A stretch of 64,000 nt of DNA. Origin: Isoetes taiwanensis. Taxonomy: Eukaryota > Streptophyta > Lycopodiopsida > Isoetales > Isoetaceae. Below, piece after piece: positions 10,810 through 20,681 of this stretch (position 1 is its first letter; each line of letters begins with the position of its first letter). The DNA lies in contig JAJEKV010000013.1 of the NCBI GenBank assembly GCA_021234155.1, positions 18,991,600-19,055,599 of the forward strand, written 5' to 3'. Both the position numbers and the translations under genes were made by a program. Below the pieces are notes generated by a model that worked only from the letters and a program-made list of their open reading frames with translations, did not search any database and was not told where the DNA came from.

Positions 10810-12395
10810 CCCCCAAACTGACCGACAAATGAAATAGAAACGGAATTATAAAAACGAGACTAAGCAAGATGGCAACATCCAACTGGAAAAAAAATGGTCA
10901 ACAAGATCCCTATAGACCAAAGAATATTTTTAAGACCAAGCCATACAAACCAATACCCCCCTAAGAAAAACCTTAGCAGCATCTAAAACAACCAAAACAT
11001 GGTCTAACACATTAAATTAAAAAAGCAAGCTAAAGAAATCACTAAAAAAGAGGCGACGGGGATATCGGGCCCGGGGAACCTTGGACCACCCGAACTTGTT
11101 GGGATACCCAGACCCCATAACCCCCAAAAAACGCAGGTCGGGTCTGCGCTCAATTCCAGCGGCCGACCTGAGGTCGGACGGCCCAAACTACCGATTCCAT
11201 CTTGATTCCGCCACAAATCCAGCTGCAGAGGGATGCTAGGGGAAGGAAACAAGTGAAGGATCCAATTTAAAGGCCGAGGAGGTGATCAAGAAGGCGAAAA
11301 GAAGCAGGCCAGGAGCAACCCAAGATTTAAAACAAAAGAATCAGAGCAGAAGGCGATTGAGACTGAAAAAACAAACATGAACAAGCACGAAAACTGTAGA
11401 AAGAACAAGCCAAGGGAAGAACAACAAACTCCACTTGGTTTTGGGGATCGGATCTTCAAGAGCACCATGATCCATAAGGAATGGTATCTCCGAGCCCAAT
11501 CCATTTGAAGAAACCAGAGAACAGTACTTGAATGAGAGAATAAGCAGTAGGAAACTCTTGGAACAAAGAGAATTCAGCTCAGAGAAAACACTGATGTTGT
11601 TGCTTTGCAAAGGACCTTTCCCTAGAATATGTTGTACTTGCTTCATTGTAAGACAATACATTCAACTTCAATATATACAAAAGCACTTTATAGGAATTGT
11701 GAAACCTGATCCCTCTGAGGCATTTGAATGCGACAAGCATCTTAGATGGACATGCATAATCTATAGAGACTAAAAGGGGTAAAACGAAAGGTATATTGCC
11801 TAAGAGTCTTTAAAATCTACTTGTAGCAGTTGGAGCTTCTAGACCTGCAATACATATACAAGGATTACTTGAGATAAAATGACATGTGTACATTCATGTG
11901 TAGTCTTTTCATATAACGTTTCCAGCAACCTATCTATCTTGGTCACAACAACAAGAAACATTCATAGTAATATCTTCATTAAGCTTAATACACTCCATTA
12001 TAATCTCAAAAATCTGCTCATCTATCTTGTCTGGTTGATCACTAAATGCCCTACTTCTTTCTTTCATTCATAAATCCTATCTGGAATGGACCACAAGAAA
12101 ACATTATCATACATTGCAACAATCTGAATATTGAGGTATGGAAACAAATCATAACCTGTTTTTAGGATCTAAAATAGGCATGCGTTTCATGTCTTTTGCC
12201 GCAAGATGAAAATTATCATCTTCTACATAGCTTTTTTCCATGGCTGATGCTTACTTTTTGAACGCAGCTGGATTGCTTTCCTATAATATTTAACTTCAAT
12301 TCACAGGCTACATTATTTGAAATGTCAGCTATCGTAAGCTATATGGATTTCTCTTTCTCTTCTTCAAGGAATTTCTTGTCCAATTCAATGCACCT
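10810..12395. other. No gene recognised
   Basis: Only short open frames. A GC-richer patch at 11,050-11,240 contrasts with its surroundings but shows no motif. Confidence 0.35.
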
Positions 12396-12399
12396 TTGA

Positions 12400-12530
12400 T
12401 CTGGTTATCATATTCTGAAGGATATGTTAATGCATACATCTGGGGTGTGCATAATATTTGCATGTTTTAATTCCATTGTCTCAATGATTTGGAATGTTTT
12501 AAATCTCTACTCAATGCTTTTCTTTGTACA
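12400..12530 (+). repeat. Dispersed repeat, inverted partner at 31.4 kb
   Basis: About 120 bp (GGTTATCATATTCTGAAGGA through CTCTACTCAATGCTTTTCTT) match the reverse complement of about 31,405-31,530 with scattered differences. Neither copy lies inside a recognised element, so the parent repeat is unknown. Confidence 0.7.
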
Positions 12531-12939
12531 TTATGTAAATTTTAAATTGAACTTGTGTTTGGTCCTATAAGAAGCAATTTCTTTTGGAAGAAAGGAGCTA
12601 GGAGAGTGGAAATGTCATATGCCACGCATATTCCATTTGGAAGATGGAGATTTTGGGAGACGGATGATTTAAAGGCTGTGACTTACTAGGGATGAGTAAC
12701 AACGTAAAGGCCTTATAAATTACTAAGATTTTATTTGTGCAACTGGTTGAAACTCGAATGAGATGAATGCATGTAGTTACAGAATGTTTTAGGGATTGTA
12801 GGGCCTTCATGTCTTTGAACGCTGTAAGAATCCTTTTTTACACCCTTTTTCCTTCCTTTTTATGGCCAAACACATGTTCCGGCTTATCTTGGCTGGAGAT
12901 GCTGCAGAGGTCTCTGATTATTGGAGTGTCCAAGGTTTC

Positions 12940-13016
12940 ATGAGTGAAATGAGGAGCCTGAGAAAGATGGTGCTGCATATGTTGATGGTAGACCAAATAC
13001 GTTCAGAGGTTTCAGC
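12940..13016 (+). other. Coding-like target flank, left half
   Basis: Joined across the chromovirus insertion (one TCAGC copy removed), positions 12,956-13,016 and 18,951-19,000 give one open reading: DGAAYVDGRPNTFRGF then SNAADRDPSFAKIS. The continuity suggests that the retrotransposon landed in an exon or in an older coding repeat. I do not recognise the protein, and a stop lies a few codons upstream in this frame. Confidence 0.3.
13012..13016. repeat. Target-site duplication TCAGC (left)
   Basis: Five bases immediately before the left LTR; identical to 18,946-18,950 after the right LTR. Confidence 0.9.
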
Positions 13017-13528
13017 TGTGACGACCATACGGATATTCGTATCATACGAACATTATACTCGTATGTACAAAAGATGGTCGTCACACGGATGCAAAACGGT
13101 AGTTGCACAAGATAGGGTTTGACCTCACAACCTTCCAGTTGCGAGTCTCACACCGTTGCCAAGTGCGCTACCAATATTTATTGAAGACATTCCTTCACGA
13201 CTTCCTCATATGTGGGACTATCTCCAGGAGGTTCTAGAATATTCTAGAACCTAAATGCATGAGAGACACTTGGCGTGATCTCATCCATTGGAGTGGCACG
13301 ATCCTGACCGTTGGCTTAGATATATAAGGAGGCACCTCCTTCTTGTCAAACCATTCCGGTTCAACGCCAGTCTTGAGCCTTCTAGGCATGTGTTCCCGCT
13401 TGCCTTCGGGCCATTGTATTCTTGATTCCTGTTCATATATCAGATTCTTTGCCGATCTTGGCATATTTCTTCCGTATTTCTTGCGTATTTTCCACGTATT
13501 TTCCTTGTTTTCGTGTAGGTTCATGACA
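13017..13528 (+). repeat. Left LTR of chromovirus
   Basis: Starts TGTGACGACC and ends TTCATGACA. The first 60 bp contain an inner imperfect repeat around CATACG(A/G)ATATTCGTATCATACG. A TATATAAGG TATA-like sequence at about 13,319 is the probable promoter. An antisense tRNA-like segment lies at about 13,100-13,175. Confidence 0.95.
13100..13175 (-). other. tRNA-like segment inside LTR (left)
   Basis: Read on the minus strand: TGGTAGCGCACTTGGCAACG (box A-like) and, about 35 bp on, AGGTCAAACCC (box B-like). The right LTR has the same segment at about 18,530-18,602 with a better box B, GAGTTCAAATCC. The shared presence means that it was part of the element before this insertion. It probably derives from a tRNA or SINE captured in the LTR; whether Pol III reads it is unknown. 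Confidence 0.55.
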
Positions 13529-13609
13529 GTTTGAACCGGAATCCCTTACCGATTCTTGCCTGCTCTGATCCTAAGTATTTTTTTGCTCGTATTTGGTGAT
13601 TTTATATCT

Positions 13610-14566
13610 ATGGAGGAGGTTTCGATGTTATTACAGCAGGTCCAGCAGCTTGTTCAAGTATGCCTGCAGTTGCAGTTGGACAATAAAGAGCTTAAAGAAC
13701 GTGTTGCTTCACATGAATATGCTTCTAGTTCCGGATTGAGGCTATCAAAGCCTAAGATCAGCCTGCCAGAGAAGTTTGACGGCACTCGGTCCAAGCTCCG
13801 TGGTTGTTTGAATCAGATCAGGCTTGTGATCCAGCTCCACCCTCATAGATATCCCACGGCCCAGGAACAAGTTGGGCTGATTGGTTCTCTTCTCACAGGG
13901 CCAGCTCTAAGTTGGTTTGCTCCTTTATTAGAGAAAGGAGCCTCAGAGTTGCAAGATTTTGCTGCGTACACTGCAGAGCTCGTGGCATGCTTTGGAGACA
14001 CTAATCGTCAGCGCACAGCAGTCGTAAAACTTTGCAATCTAAGGCAAGGCTCTCGCCCAGCTTCAGTATATGCATCATAATTTCGTCAAATTGCGGTAGA
14101 TACTGCCTGGGATGATGTTGCACTTCGAGATTGTTTCCGAAGGGGGTTACGTGAGGATGTCAAGGATATATTGTTGTCTATGGAAGATCCTCAGACTCTG
14201 GAAGAAGCCATCAGATTTGCAGTTCGATGTGTTAATCGGCTCTTCAAGCATAGGCAAGAGAGACGTAGTCAGGTCTTCCCAATCATGCAAACGCCTGTAG
14301 CTACGCCCTCCCCGGTGTCATCAGTAGAATCCAGCAGGTCAGGACCTGAGCCTATGCAGATTGATCGGGCAGTTCGAGGACCTTTATCTGCCGCTGAGAA
14401 GCAGCATCGAAGAGAGGCTAACCTTTGCCTCTACTGTGGAGGAGCTGGTCATATTGCTCGTGGATGCCCGATGAAGTGCCCAAGTCAGTCGAAAAACTTA
14501 AGGGCGAGTAGTAGGAGTCTCTCGTTGGCTGGCCTTCTTTTCTTAGACTCCTTCCGTATTTCTTGA
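13610..14566 (+). pseudogene. Chromovirus gag
   Basis: Capsid/nucleocapsid precursor of the 13,017 element. One frame is open except for a single TAA at 14,078-14,080. Start ATG at 13,610. Residues about 60-150 form the capsid-like helical region (LSWFAPLLEKGASELQDFAA), followed by DTAWDDVALRDCFRRGL and a CCHC zinc knuckle, CLYCGGAGHIARGC, near 14,433. The knuckle is intact. The frame ends at 14,564-14,566 and protease starts in another frame two bases later. Apart from the one nonsense codon this gag could still be made, possibly by readthrough. Confidence 0.9.
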
Positions 14567-14567
14567 C

Positions 14568-14945
14568 ATGTTTATTCCATCGGATAAGGTCAGCAAGGCA
14601 TTCTTCATCCCGATATCATTGAAATCAGAAGTTGGAGGATTGCAAGTGTTGGCGCAACTTGATTGTGGTGCAAATGCTTGTTTTATGGATAGTGCGTTCG
14701 CCAGTAAGCACGCCATCCCTAGAACCAAGGTTGAGCACCCTAGTTCTGTCGAAGTGATTGATGAACGAGAGATCTCCTCGGGTGCAGTCACAAAATGTAC
14801 TGCACCTCTTGAGGTTTTGTTCGAAGGAGTTTCTTGTAGTATTTCCTTCAATCTCATTGCTAGCCCTCATGCGCCAATAGTCTTGGGTCTGCCCTGGCTC
14901 AAGCTACATAACCCACAGATTGATTGGCGTACTAGATCATTTTGA
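14568..14945 (+). pseudogene. Chromovirus aspartic protease
   Basis: Retroviral-type aspartic protease of the polyprotein. The active-site block reads VLAQLDCGANACFMDSAFAS, with DCGA where D(S/T)GA is expected, so the Asp is retained. The flap/hydrophobic tail reads IVLGLPWLKLHNPQIDW, the typical gypsy ILGMDWL-type ending. The ORF is open to 14,945. The Ser/Thr-to-Cys change in the triad may impair activity. Confidence 0.85.
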
Positions 14946-15139
14946 TTTGCTGGTTCTAGCTCTAGTTCGGTTAAATGCTCAAGTCGAGGTCTCTACACCA
15001 ACATCGACTTCGATCCGTGCGGTATGAAGTGGGCCTCGATTCGGTCCTTGTTGTTCCATGTTACGATCGACTCTTGCCTCTGCTCGGTTTCATGCCCCAT
15101 TCTCGACCATATTTTTATGATGTCCCAGCTCAGCCCGGT

Positions 15140-15330
15140 TTTGCTCCTGCTCGGTTCCGTTTCTACTCAAGCTCCAGTTCTTGCTCGATCCACTGCTCCT
15201 GCTCCAGTTCTTGCTCAGTCCCTGCTCCTGCTCCGGTTCTTGCTCAGTTCAGTTCTTGTTTTACGCCACGGTTCTTGTTCGATCCCTCCGCCACGTTCCT
15301 GCTCCACTCCCCTTTTGTAGAGGTTTCTTC
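15140..15330 (+). repeat. Degenerate tandem repeat between protease and RT
   Basis: Runs of GCTCCTGCTCCAGTTCTT-like units with variable spacing (CTCCTGCTC, GTTCTTGCTCAGT), seen as alternating Ser/Cys or Leu/Val/Ala-rich peptides in the three frames. It interrupts the polyprotein linker of this copy. Family members normally carry an acidic linker here, so it is probably local slippage expansion. Confidence 0.75.
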
Positions 15331-15429
15331 ATGCCCTCGGGCCAGATCTCAAAGATTTCTCTTCAGTTTGATAAATCTAGAAGGCAAGATCCAAGTTCGT
15401 TTTTGCAATCCAAGTTCATCCGTCGACTA

Positions 15430-16200
15430 GCTCGGCACCAAATAAGCCCAATGCTCCTAGATAAATATGGCAATTTCTCCGATGTTTTTGACAAAGTCAA
15501 AGCCAGAAACTCCCAAAGCATCGTCCATATGATTGTCCTATTGATTTACAAAATGGGACGCCATATGGTCCGATATATGGTCTATCTCCGCCGAAGTTGA
15601 AGGTTTTATGGGATTATATTGAAGAGAATCTAGCCACCGGCTTCATTCGACATTCTCGGCCCCTGCTGAGCTCCTATCTTCTTTGTCAAAAAGAAGGATG
15701 ATTTGCTACTTACTGGTCATTGATTATCGCGCCTCAACAAAATCACAAAGGTCGAATCGATATCCGCTTCCTCCGATCCCGAGTTGTTGGAGCCGACTTC
15801 AAGGTGCGCGATTATTTAACGTAAGATTGATCTTCGAGGTGCCTACAATCTTATTCGATCCGAGGGTGATGAGTGGAAAACAAAATTTTTCCTACTCGGT
15901 ATGGCCATTTCGAAAGTACACGCTATGCCGCTTTGGACTTACCAATGCTCCGCAAGATTCCAAAGATATGGCCAATGATGTTTTTCGAGAGTTCTTAGAC
16001 ACTTTTGTTATCATCTATCCGATGATATTCTTATTTATTCTAAGACTCTCAAGAACATGAGAGGCATGTTCGACAAAGTTCTTCGAAGCTTCGTGAGCAT
16101 GGGCTATATGCCGACTTGAGAAGTGTCGGGCCGAAAGGTGATAATGTGAAGTTCCTTGGCTATCGATCACTCCACATGGAGTCTCTATGGACCCCGGTGC
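15430..16200 (+). pseudogene. Chromovirus reverse transcriptase, shattered
   Basis: RT blocks are recoverable only by switching frames: YGPIYGLSPPKLKVLWDYIE, NLATGFIRHS, then decayed counterparts of the ALNxxT, GAYNLIRI (read as RCLQSYSIRG), and FGLTNAPQDS (FGLTNAPATFQ-type) blocks, and FVSMGYMPTXEKC near 16,100. Several stops and frameshifts are present. The YVDD box survives only as fragments (SIR*YSYLF). Non-functional. Confidence 0.85.
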
Positions 16201-16650
16201 TGTTAGCACTGTTTTGGAGTGGCAAAACACCTTCATCCGCTCGAGATGTTCAGTTTTTTCGCGGGTTTGCCAATTTCTATCGGCGTTTCATTCGGGATTA
16301 TTCGGAGATTGCCCTTCCTTTGACACGCCTCACGGTTAAGGACGTGCCATTTGAATGGACTGTAGAAGCAAAATATGCTTTCGTTACCCTGAAGCATGCT
16401 TTCACCACGGTGCCGCTTCTTGCTCATGCGCATCCTTTGGCGCCATATGTTGTCGGCGTAGATGCTTCGATTTTAAACGCTTTGGTGGGATCCTATCATA
16501 GGAGGAGGATGACCATGAATTGCATCCAATCGCCTATCACTCACGGAAGTTTCAGGCTGGTGAGATCAACTATCCCATTTATGACAAGGAGTTGTTGACA
16601 ATAGTGGATTCTTTCGAGGAGTGGAGACGCTTCGAGGGATCTCCTTATAA
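16200..16650 (+). pseudogene. Chromovirus RNase H region
   Basis: FANFYRRFIRDYSEIALPLT (connection) is followed by FEWTVEAKYAFVTLKHAFTT and YVVGVDASILNALVGSYHRR, in which VGVDAS holds the first catalytic Asp. After a shift at about 16,500 comes INYPIYDKELLTI (the NY...KELLAIV block) near 16,570. The family is clear; coding is broken. Confidence 0.85.
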
Positions 16651-16969
16651 GGTCACAACTACACGATCATCGAAATCTAGAACATTTTAGTCCGCTTTCG
16701 AAAGTGCTCAACCGTCGCCAAAGGGCCGATGGCATACTCAAGTATTATCCCTATTGATTTCGGATCAAGTATGCCTCGGATCCCTCCAAGGAAGCCTCAT
16801 GCTTTGTCTCGATGTTCCTACCTTGAGCCCAAGCTAGGTGATCCCGTGATTCGACCAGCAATCACAAGGTTATTCTAGGGCCCCATTGGTTCCAAATTAT
16901 GGCCCTCACTTTGTTCGAGAGGCCTCATGATATGGCCTTGTTGAGTCCTCTGCTCGAGCATCTCGCCCC

Positions 16970-17790
16970 TCCGATCTATTGGCTCAAGATGTATTCTCAC
17001 GCCTTGGCTCGCATCATCTTCAGAAGAAATGCGATCGTGACTATGGTCGCTTTGAGGTTCGAGATGGACTCCGGTTCCATGATGAGCTTCTGTATGTGCC
17101 AGATGGTGCTTCTAGGCTTCGTTCTCCAGGCCATGATTCACCTATGGCCGGACACTTTGGAGTAGCCAAGACTCTTGAACTTATTAGTCGAGAGTATTGG
17201 TGGCTTTGAACTTCGTCTCTGGTCGAGGCTTTTATTCGATCCCGTGACATCTGGCCGCCGAGCCGAAGGTTCCAAGGCATCTTCCTCATGGCCTTCTTCA
17301 GCCACTGCCGGTACCAGATGGACCTTGGAAGAGCATTTCTATAGACTTTATTCCGGAGTTGCCGGGTCGGAGTTATGATGCCATCATGGTGGTTGTTGAT
17401 CGCTTTTCTAAGATGGCTCATTTTATTCCCCGCGAACGCCACCATCACCAAAGTGGGGAACAACGGATCTTCTTCTTCGTGGAAGTAGTCGACTTCACGG
17501 TTTGTCTGATACTATCGCCGTGATCGTGGACCCGAATTTAAATGTTTTGGAAGCGGCTTTTAGAGTTATTGCATATTGACCGTCATCGACATCTGGTCAT
17601 CATCCGTAAAGTAATGGGCGGGCGGAGCGCACTAATCGGACTGGAGCAATATTTAAGGTGCTTTATCAGTTACCGCCAGGATGATTGGGTCGACTATCTT
17701 CCACTAGCCGAGTTTGCCTATATAATAACTTCGGTACATGCTTCCACCGGCCGCCGACTCCATTCTTTCTAAACTCCGGTCAAGATCCTC
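16970..17790 (+). pseudogene. Chromovirus integrase, shattered
   Basis: GHFGVAKTLELISREYWW at 17,153-17,207 is the zinc-binding N-terminal region. Downstream, in changing frames: [16 protein letters not shown] ([14 protein letters not shown] block), [11 protein letters not shown] relics, and DWVDYLPLAEFAY..., typical of the catalytic core and C-terminus. The Asp/Glu triad cannot be read in one frame. Confidence 0.8.
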
Positions 17791-17932
17791 GCGGTCCCTT
17801 AAAAGTCAGCCGGCAAGAACTTCGATCAATCCTAGTGCCGGAGTCTCGACTTGAGAAACTCGTGCTCTTCAATCGGATCTTCAACATCATCTTCACCGAA
17901 AGCAATGAACGCTATATCGGCATTATGCTGAT

Positions 17933-18448
17933 TTGTATCGGCGGGAAGCTCCTAAGTTCCACGCTGGTGACCTTTGTCGGCTTCTTCGTAGGGACCTTCC
18001 TACCTCACGTCCCTGCAATAAGCTTGACTATCGTCGCCTTGGTCCTTACCGGATCACGGCTCAGATCAGCAATGTAGCATTCCGGCTCAAGCTCCCTCCA
18101 GCTGTTTGGCTTCATCCAGCAATTCATGTTTCTCTATTGGAGCCCTATACAGCCAATACTTTCCCAGATTGCGTTCCTCCGCCGCCACCACCCGTAGAAA
18201 TTGATGATCATGAGGAGTTCGAGGTTCGAGAGATTCTGGACTCCAAGTTTCTTCATCGTCAATTGTATTACTTTGTCGATTGGGAAGGTTACTCGCCAAG
18301 TGATAGAACCTGGGAGCCTGCCAAGAATCTGAGTAATGCTCCTGATAAAATTGCGGATTTTCACCAACGTTACCCGGATAAGCCCAGTTTGAGTACTCCG
18401 GCACCAGCTCCGAGGACTCGTCGCCGTCGTAGGAGGGGGATGGTGTGA
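17933..18448 (+). CDS. Chromovirus integrase C-terminus with chromodomain
   Basis: Open 171-residue frame. Residues 1-60 are the GPY/F-like region (KLDYRRLGPYRITAQISNVA, FRLKLPPAVWLHPAIHVSLL). Residues about 90-145 are a chromodomain: EVREILDSKF, QLYYFVDWEGYSPSDRTWEP and IADFHQRYP keep the aromatic and WxxY-S-xxxTWEP core. In chromoviruses this domain directs integration to particular chromatin. It ends in an Arg-rich tail (TRRRRRRGMV). This is the best preserved coding part of the element. Only the upstream start is missing. Confidence 0.9.
   Translation: MYRREAPKFHAGDLCRLLRRDLPTSRPCNKLDYRRLGPYRITAQISNVAFRLKLPPAVWLHPAIHVSLLEPYTANTFPDCVPPPPPPVEIDDHEEFEVREILDSKFLHRQLYYFVDWEGYSPSDRTWEPAKNLSNAPDKIADFHQRYPDKPSLSTPAPAPRTRRRRRRGMV
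18431..18443 (+). other. Polypurine tract
   Basis: AGGAGGGGGATGG abuts the right LTR start at 18,444. It is the primer for plus-strand DNA synthesis and supports the LTR boundary. Confidence 0.85.
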
Positions 18449-18945
18449 CGACCATACGGATATTCGTATCATACGAACATTATACTCGTATCTACAAAAG
18501 ATGGTTGTCACACGGATGCAAAAGGATAGTTGCACAAAACAGGATTTGAACTCGCAACCTTCCAGTTGCGAGTCTCGCACCCTTGCCAAGTGGGCTACCA
18601 ATATTTGTTGAAAACATTCATTCACGACTTTCTCATATGTGGGACTATCTCCAAGAGGTTTTAGAATATTCTAGAACCTAAATGCATGACACTTGACGCG
18701 ATCTCATCCATTGAGTGGCGTGATCCTGACCGTTGGCTTAGATATATAAGGAGGCACCTCCTTCTTGTCAAACCATTTCAGTTCAACGCCAGTCTTGAGC
18801 CTTCTAGGCATCTGTCTCGTGTTCCCACTTGCCTTCGAGCCATTGTATTCTTGATTCCTGTTCATATATCAGATTCTTTGCCGATCTTGGCATATTTCTT
18901 GCGTATTTTCCACGTATTTTCTTGTTTTTGCGTAGGTTCATGACA
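18444..18945 (+). repeat. Right LTR of chromovirus
   Basis: 502-bp partner of 13,017-13,528. It starts TGTGACGACC and ends TTCATGACA and lacks a few short segments of the left copy (for example, AGAGAC near 18,688 and TTTCTTCCGTA near 18,899). The antisense tRNA-like block lies at 18,530-18,602. Followed by TCAGC. Confidence 0.95.
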
Positions 18946-18950
18946 TCAGC
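18946..18950. repeat. Target-site duplication TCAGC (right)
   Basis: Matches 13,012-13,016 exactly. Confidence 0.9.
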
Positions 18951-19086
18951 AATGCTGCAGATAGAGATCCTTCATTTGCGAAGATAAGTTCCTTTCTTTT
19001 GTTGCGTAAACTTTGAATTCCTGTTTCGGCTCATCATCTCTATTGATATCGTTATCCAGTTTATTGATGGACTGGACGTCATCTAT

Positions 19087-19690
19087 GTGGTTAATTTGCC
19101 TAGCAGACACAATAACAATCCAGACATACAGCATTGGGTAGCAGCAAAAGGAGTGCTAAGATATTTGAAGGGAACAATTGAACATGGCATCTATTTTATG
19201 CCGAGCCAAGGAGATGAATTGATTGGGTACGCTGATGCAGATTGGAAAGGAGACATAAATAATAGAAAATCGACATCTGTATATGTCTGCAAGATTGGCA
19301 ACACGACAATATCCTGGGCAAGCAAAAAGCAAGAGTGTGTGGCCAAGTCTAGTGCAAAAGCTCGTGGCAATGTCTCCAGCAACATCGGAAATTAAATGGC
19401 TGCGGAGAATACTCAAAGAATTAGGCCATGCAAACAAGAAGGCTACCACATTATATTGTGATAATAAAAGTGGAGTTGCAACGAGCAAAAATCCCACTTA
19501 GGACGAAGCATATAGAGGTACGTCATCACTTCATAAGATAAGATAAGATAAGATCGATTTTTACGTCCACGGGAACCCAACGGGTTATGGGACGAAGTCA
19601 AGAAAGGAGAAGTTGAGGTAAAACATGTTGCAACAAATTGCGACGAAGTCGAGAAAGGAGAAGCTGAGGTAAAACATGTGTGCCTAGAAA
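19087..19690 (+). pseudogene. Ty1/copia RNase H fragment, plus strand
   Basis: The C-terminus of a Copia polyprotein. HWVAAKGVLRYLKGTIEHGI, YADADWKGDINNRKSTSVYV, WASKKQECVAKSSAKA and the SEIKWLRRILKELG block follow the Copia RNase H order. YADADW holds the first catalytic Asp. One frameshift lies near 19,385. The frame resumes (RTKHIEVRHHF) and is then split at about 19,536 by the pentamer-tailed insertion, after which DEV..KGEVEVKHVATN continues the RNase H tail. DEVEKGEAEVKHV appears a second time (19,645-19,680), a small tandem duplication. The orientation is opposite to the Copia copy at 23.3-26.0 kb. Confidence 0.9.
19533..19592 (-). mobile_element. Short retroposon 3' tail (motif copy 2)
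   Basis: (AAGAT)n, then CGATTTTTACGTCCACGGGA and ACCCAACGGGTTATGGGAC. It interrupts the Copia RNase H frame. Same arrangement as 2680-2733. On the minus strand the conserved block precedes a pentamer array, consistent with the 3' end of a non-LTR retroposon that truncated on insertion. Confidence 0.6.
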
Positions 19691-19868
19691 GTCCCATGTA
19701 ACCTTCATGTGTAGACCTTTTGTGTGTGATTATTTTGTCATAGTTTTCTCGAAGCTTCCTTCACTTATTATTTTTTCTATGCTACATTTCTCATGGCTTG
19801 TACTGCTTTTGTGTAACTTCAAAGACGCTAAAGCATTAGTCTGCTGCTAGTAGCTACCATGTAGTGCA

Positions 19869-20517
19869 ACTTCCAACGCATGTTGGAAGTCTAGCATATA
19901 GGCCTATGCTTAAGTAACATCCAACACACACATGTTGGAAGTTACTTCAGTACTAGTAGCCTTCATGTTTGTCACGTTTTTGTCCTGCTTCACAAGAAGC
20001 TGCCATGTCCTGTTTCAATACAAGCTAGAACTTTTTGTATTTTTGTGTCATGCTTCATTTGTGATTATTTTCTTCATGTACTTCATATTCTTCCAACACA
20101 TGTTGGAAGTTAAACTTCTTGTACATTTGTGCTAATAGCTCCTGAGTGTCATGCTTTATTTGTGATTCTTTATGCTGTCATCACTTGTATCTTCGAACAT
20201 GTGTTGGAAGTTTTTTTTTGTTACTTCAGTGCTAGTAATTTCAATGTTATGCTTCACTTGTCTTATCTCTATTGAAGCTTCCTTCTTTCAACACGTGTTT
20301 GAAGTTAACTTTCTTGTATTTCAATGCTAGTAGCTCCACTTATCATGATTTCTAGACGTTCTTATATTTTGTATCTTCCAACATGTGTTAGAGGTTAATC
20401 TTTTAATTTAGTGCTAGTCATACCTTTTTAGAAGCCTCCATATCAACGCCCAATAGCGTTTTATTGAGCAAATCTTTCGTCTTTCTTTCTAAGTAACTTC
20501 TAACACTTGTTGGAAGT
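19869..20517. repeat. Left array of 22-bp palindromes
   Basis: Near-complete copies at 19,869-19,890; 19,918-19,942 (with a 3-bp spacer insertion); 20,089-20,110; 20,190-20,211; 20,284-20,305; 20,374-20,395; 20,496-20,517. Most vary at 1-3 positions and usually stay symmetric. Several are followed by TACTTCAGT-GCTAGTAG-type sequence, so the larger repeat unit is about 90-110 bp. Confidence 0.85.
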
Positions 20518-20681
20518 GTGAAATATAACATGGCCATTTTGTAATAAGCATTTGGGTTTCTTTGATATTTATTTCATTTTTAGCTTACTCTAGGCATAAA
20601 GTGATCAAGAATAATTATTTTGAACTTACAATTGTTATGTAATGCCTATGAGCCTAATGTATGCATGTTGAATTAATATAG

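Larger units (their letters stand above)
13017..18945 (+). mobile_element. Complete chromovirus (Ty3/gypsy) element, coding-dead
   Basis: A 5929-bp LTR retrotransposon bounded by TCAGC target duplications, with LTRs of 512 and 502 bp beginning TGTGACGACC and ending TTCATGACA. Internal order is gag (zinc knuckle), protease, RT, RNase H, integrase, chromodomain, polypurine tract, so it is a chromovirus. The LTRs differ by several substitutions and small indels, so the insertion is not recent. RT and integrase carry many stops and frameshifts while gag and the chromodomain are nearly open. A repetitive Ser/Cys-encoding tract lies between protease and RT. Confidence 0.95.

Noticed and set aside
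13100-13175. tRNA gene on the minus strand
   Set aside because: A and B boxes are present but a full cloverleaf with acceptor stem could not be drawn, and it repeats in both LTRs.
15024-15600. Ser/Cys- and Leu-rich ORFs of 98-151 codons
   Set aside because: They arise from the GCTCCTGCTCC-type repeat and read in all three frames. No protein family, and they lie in the chromovirus pol.
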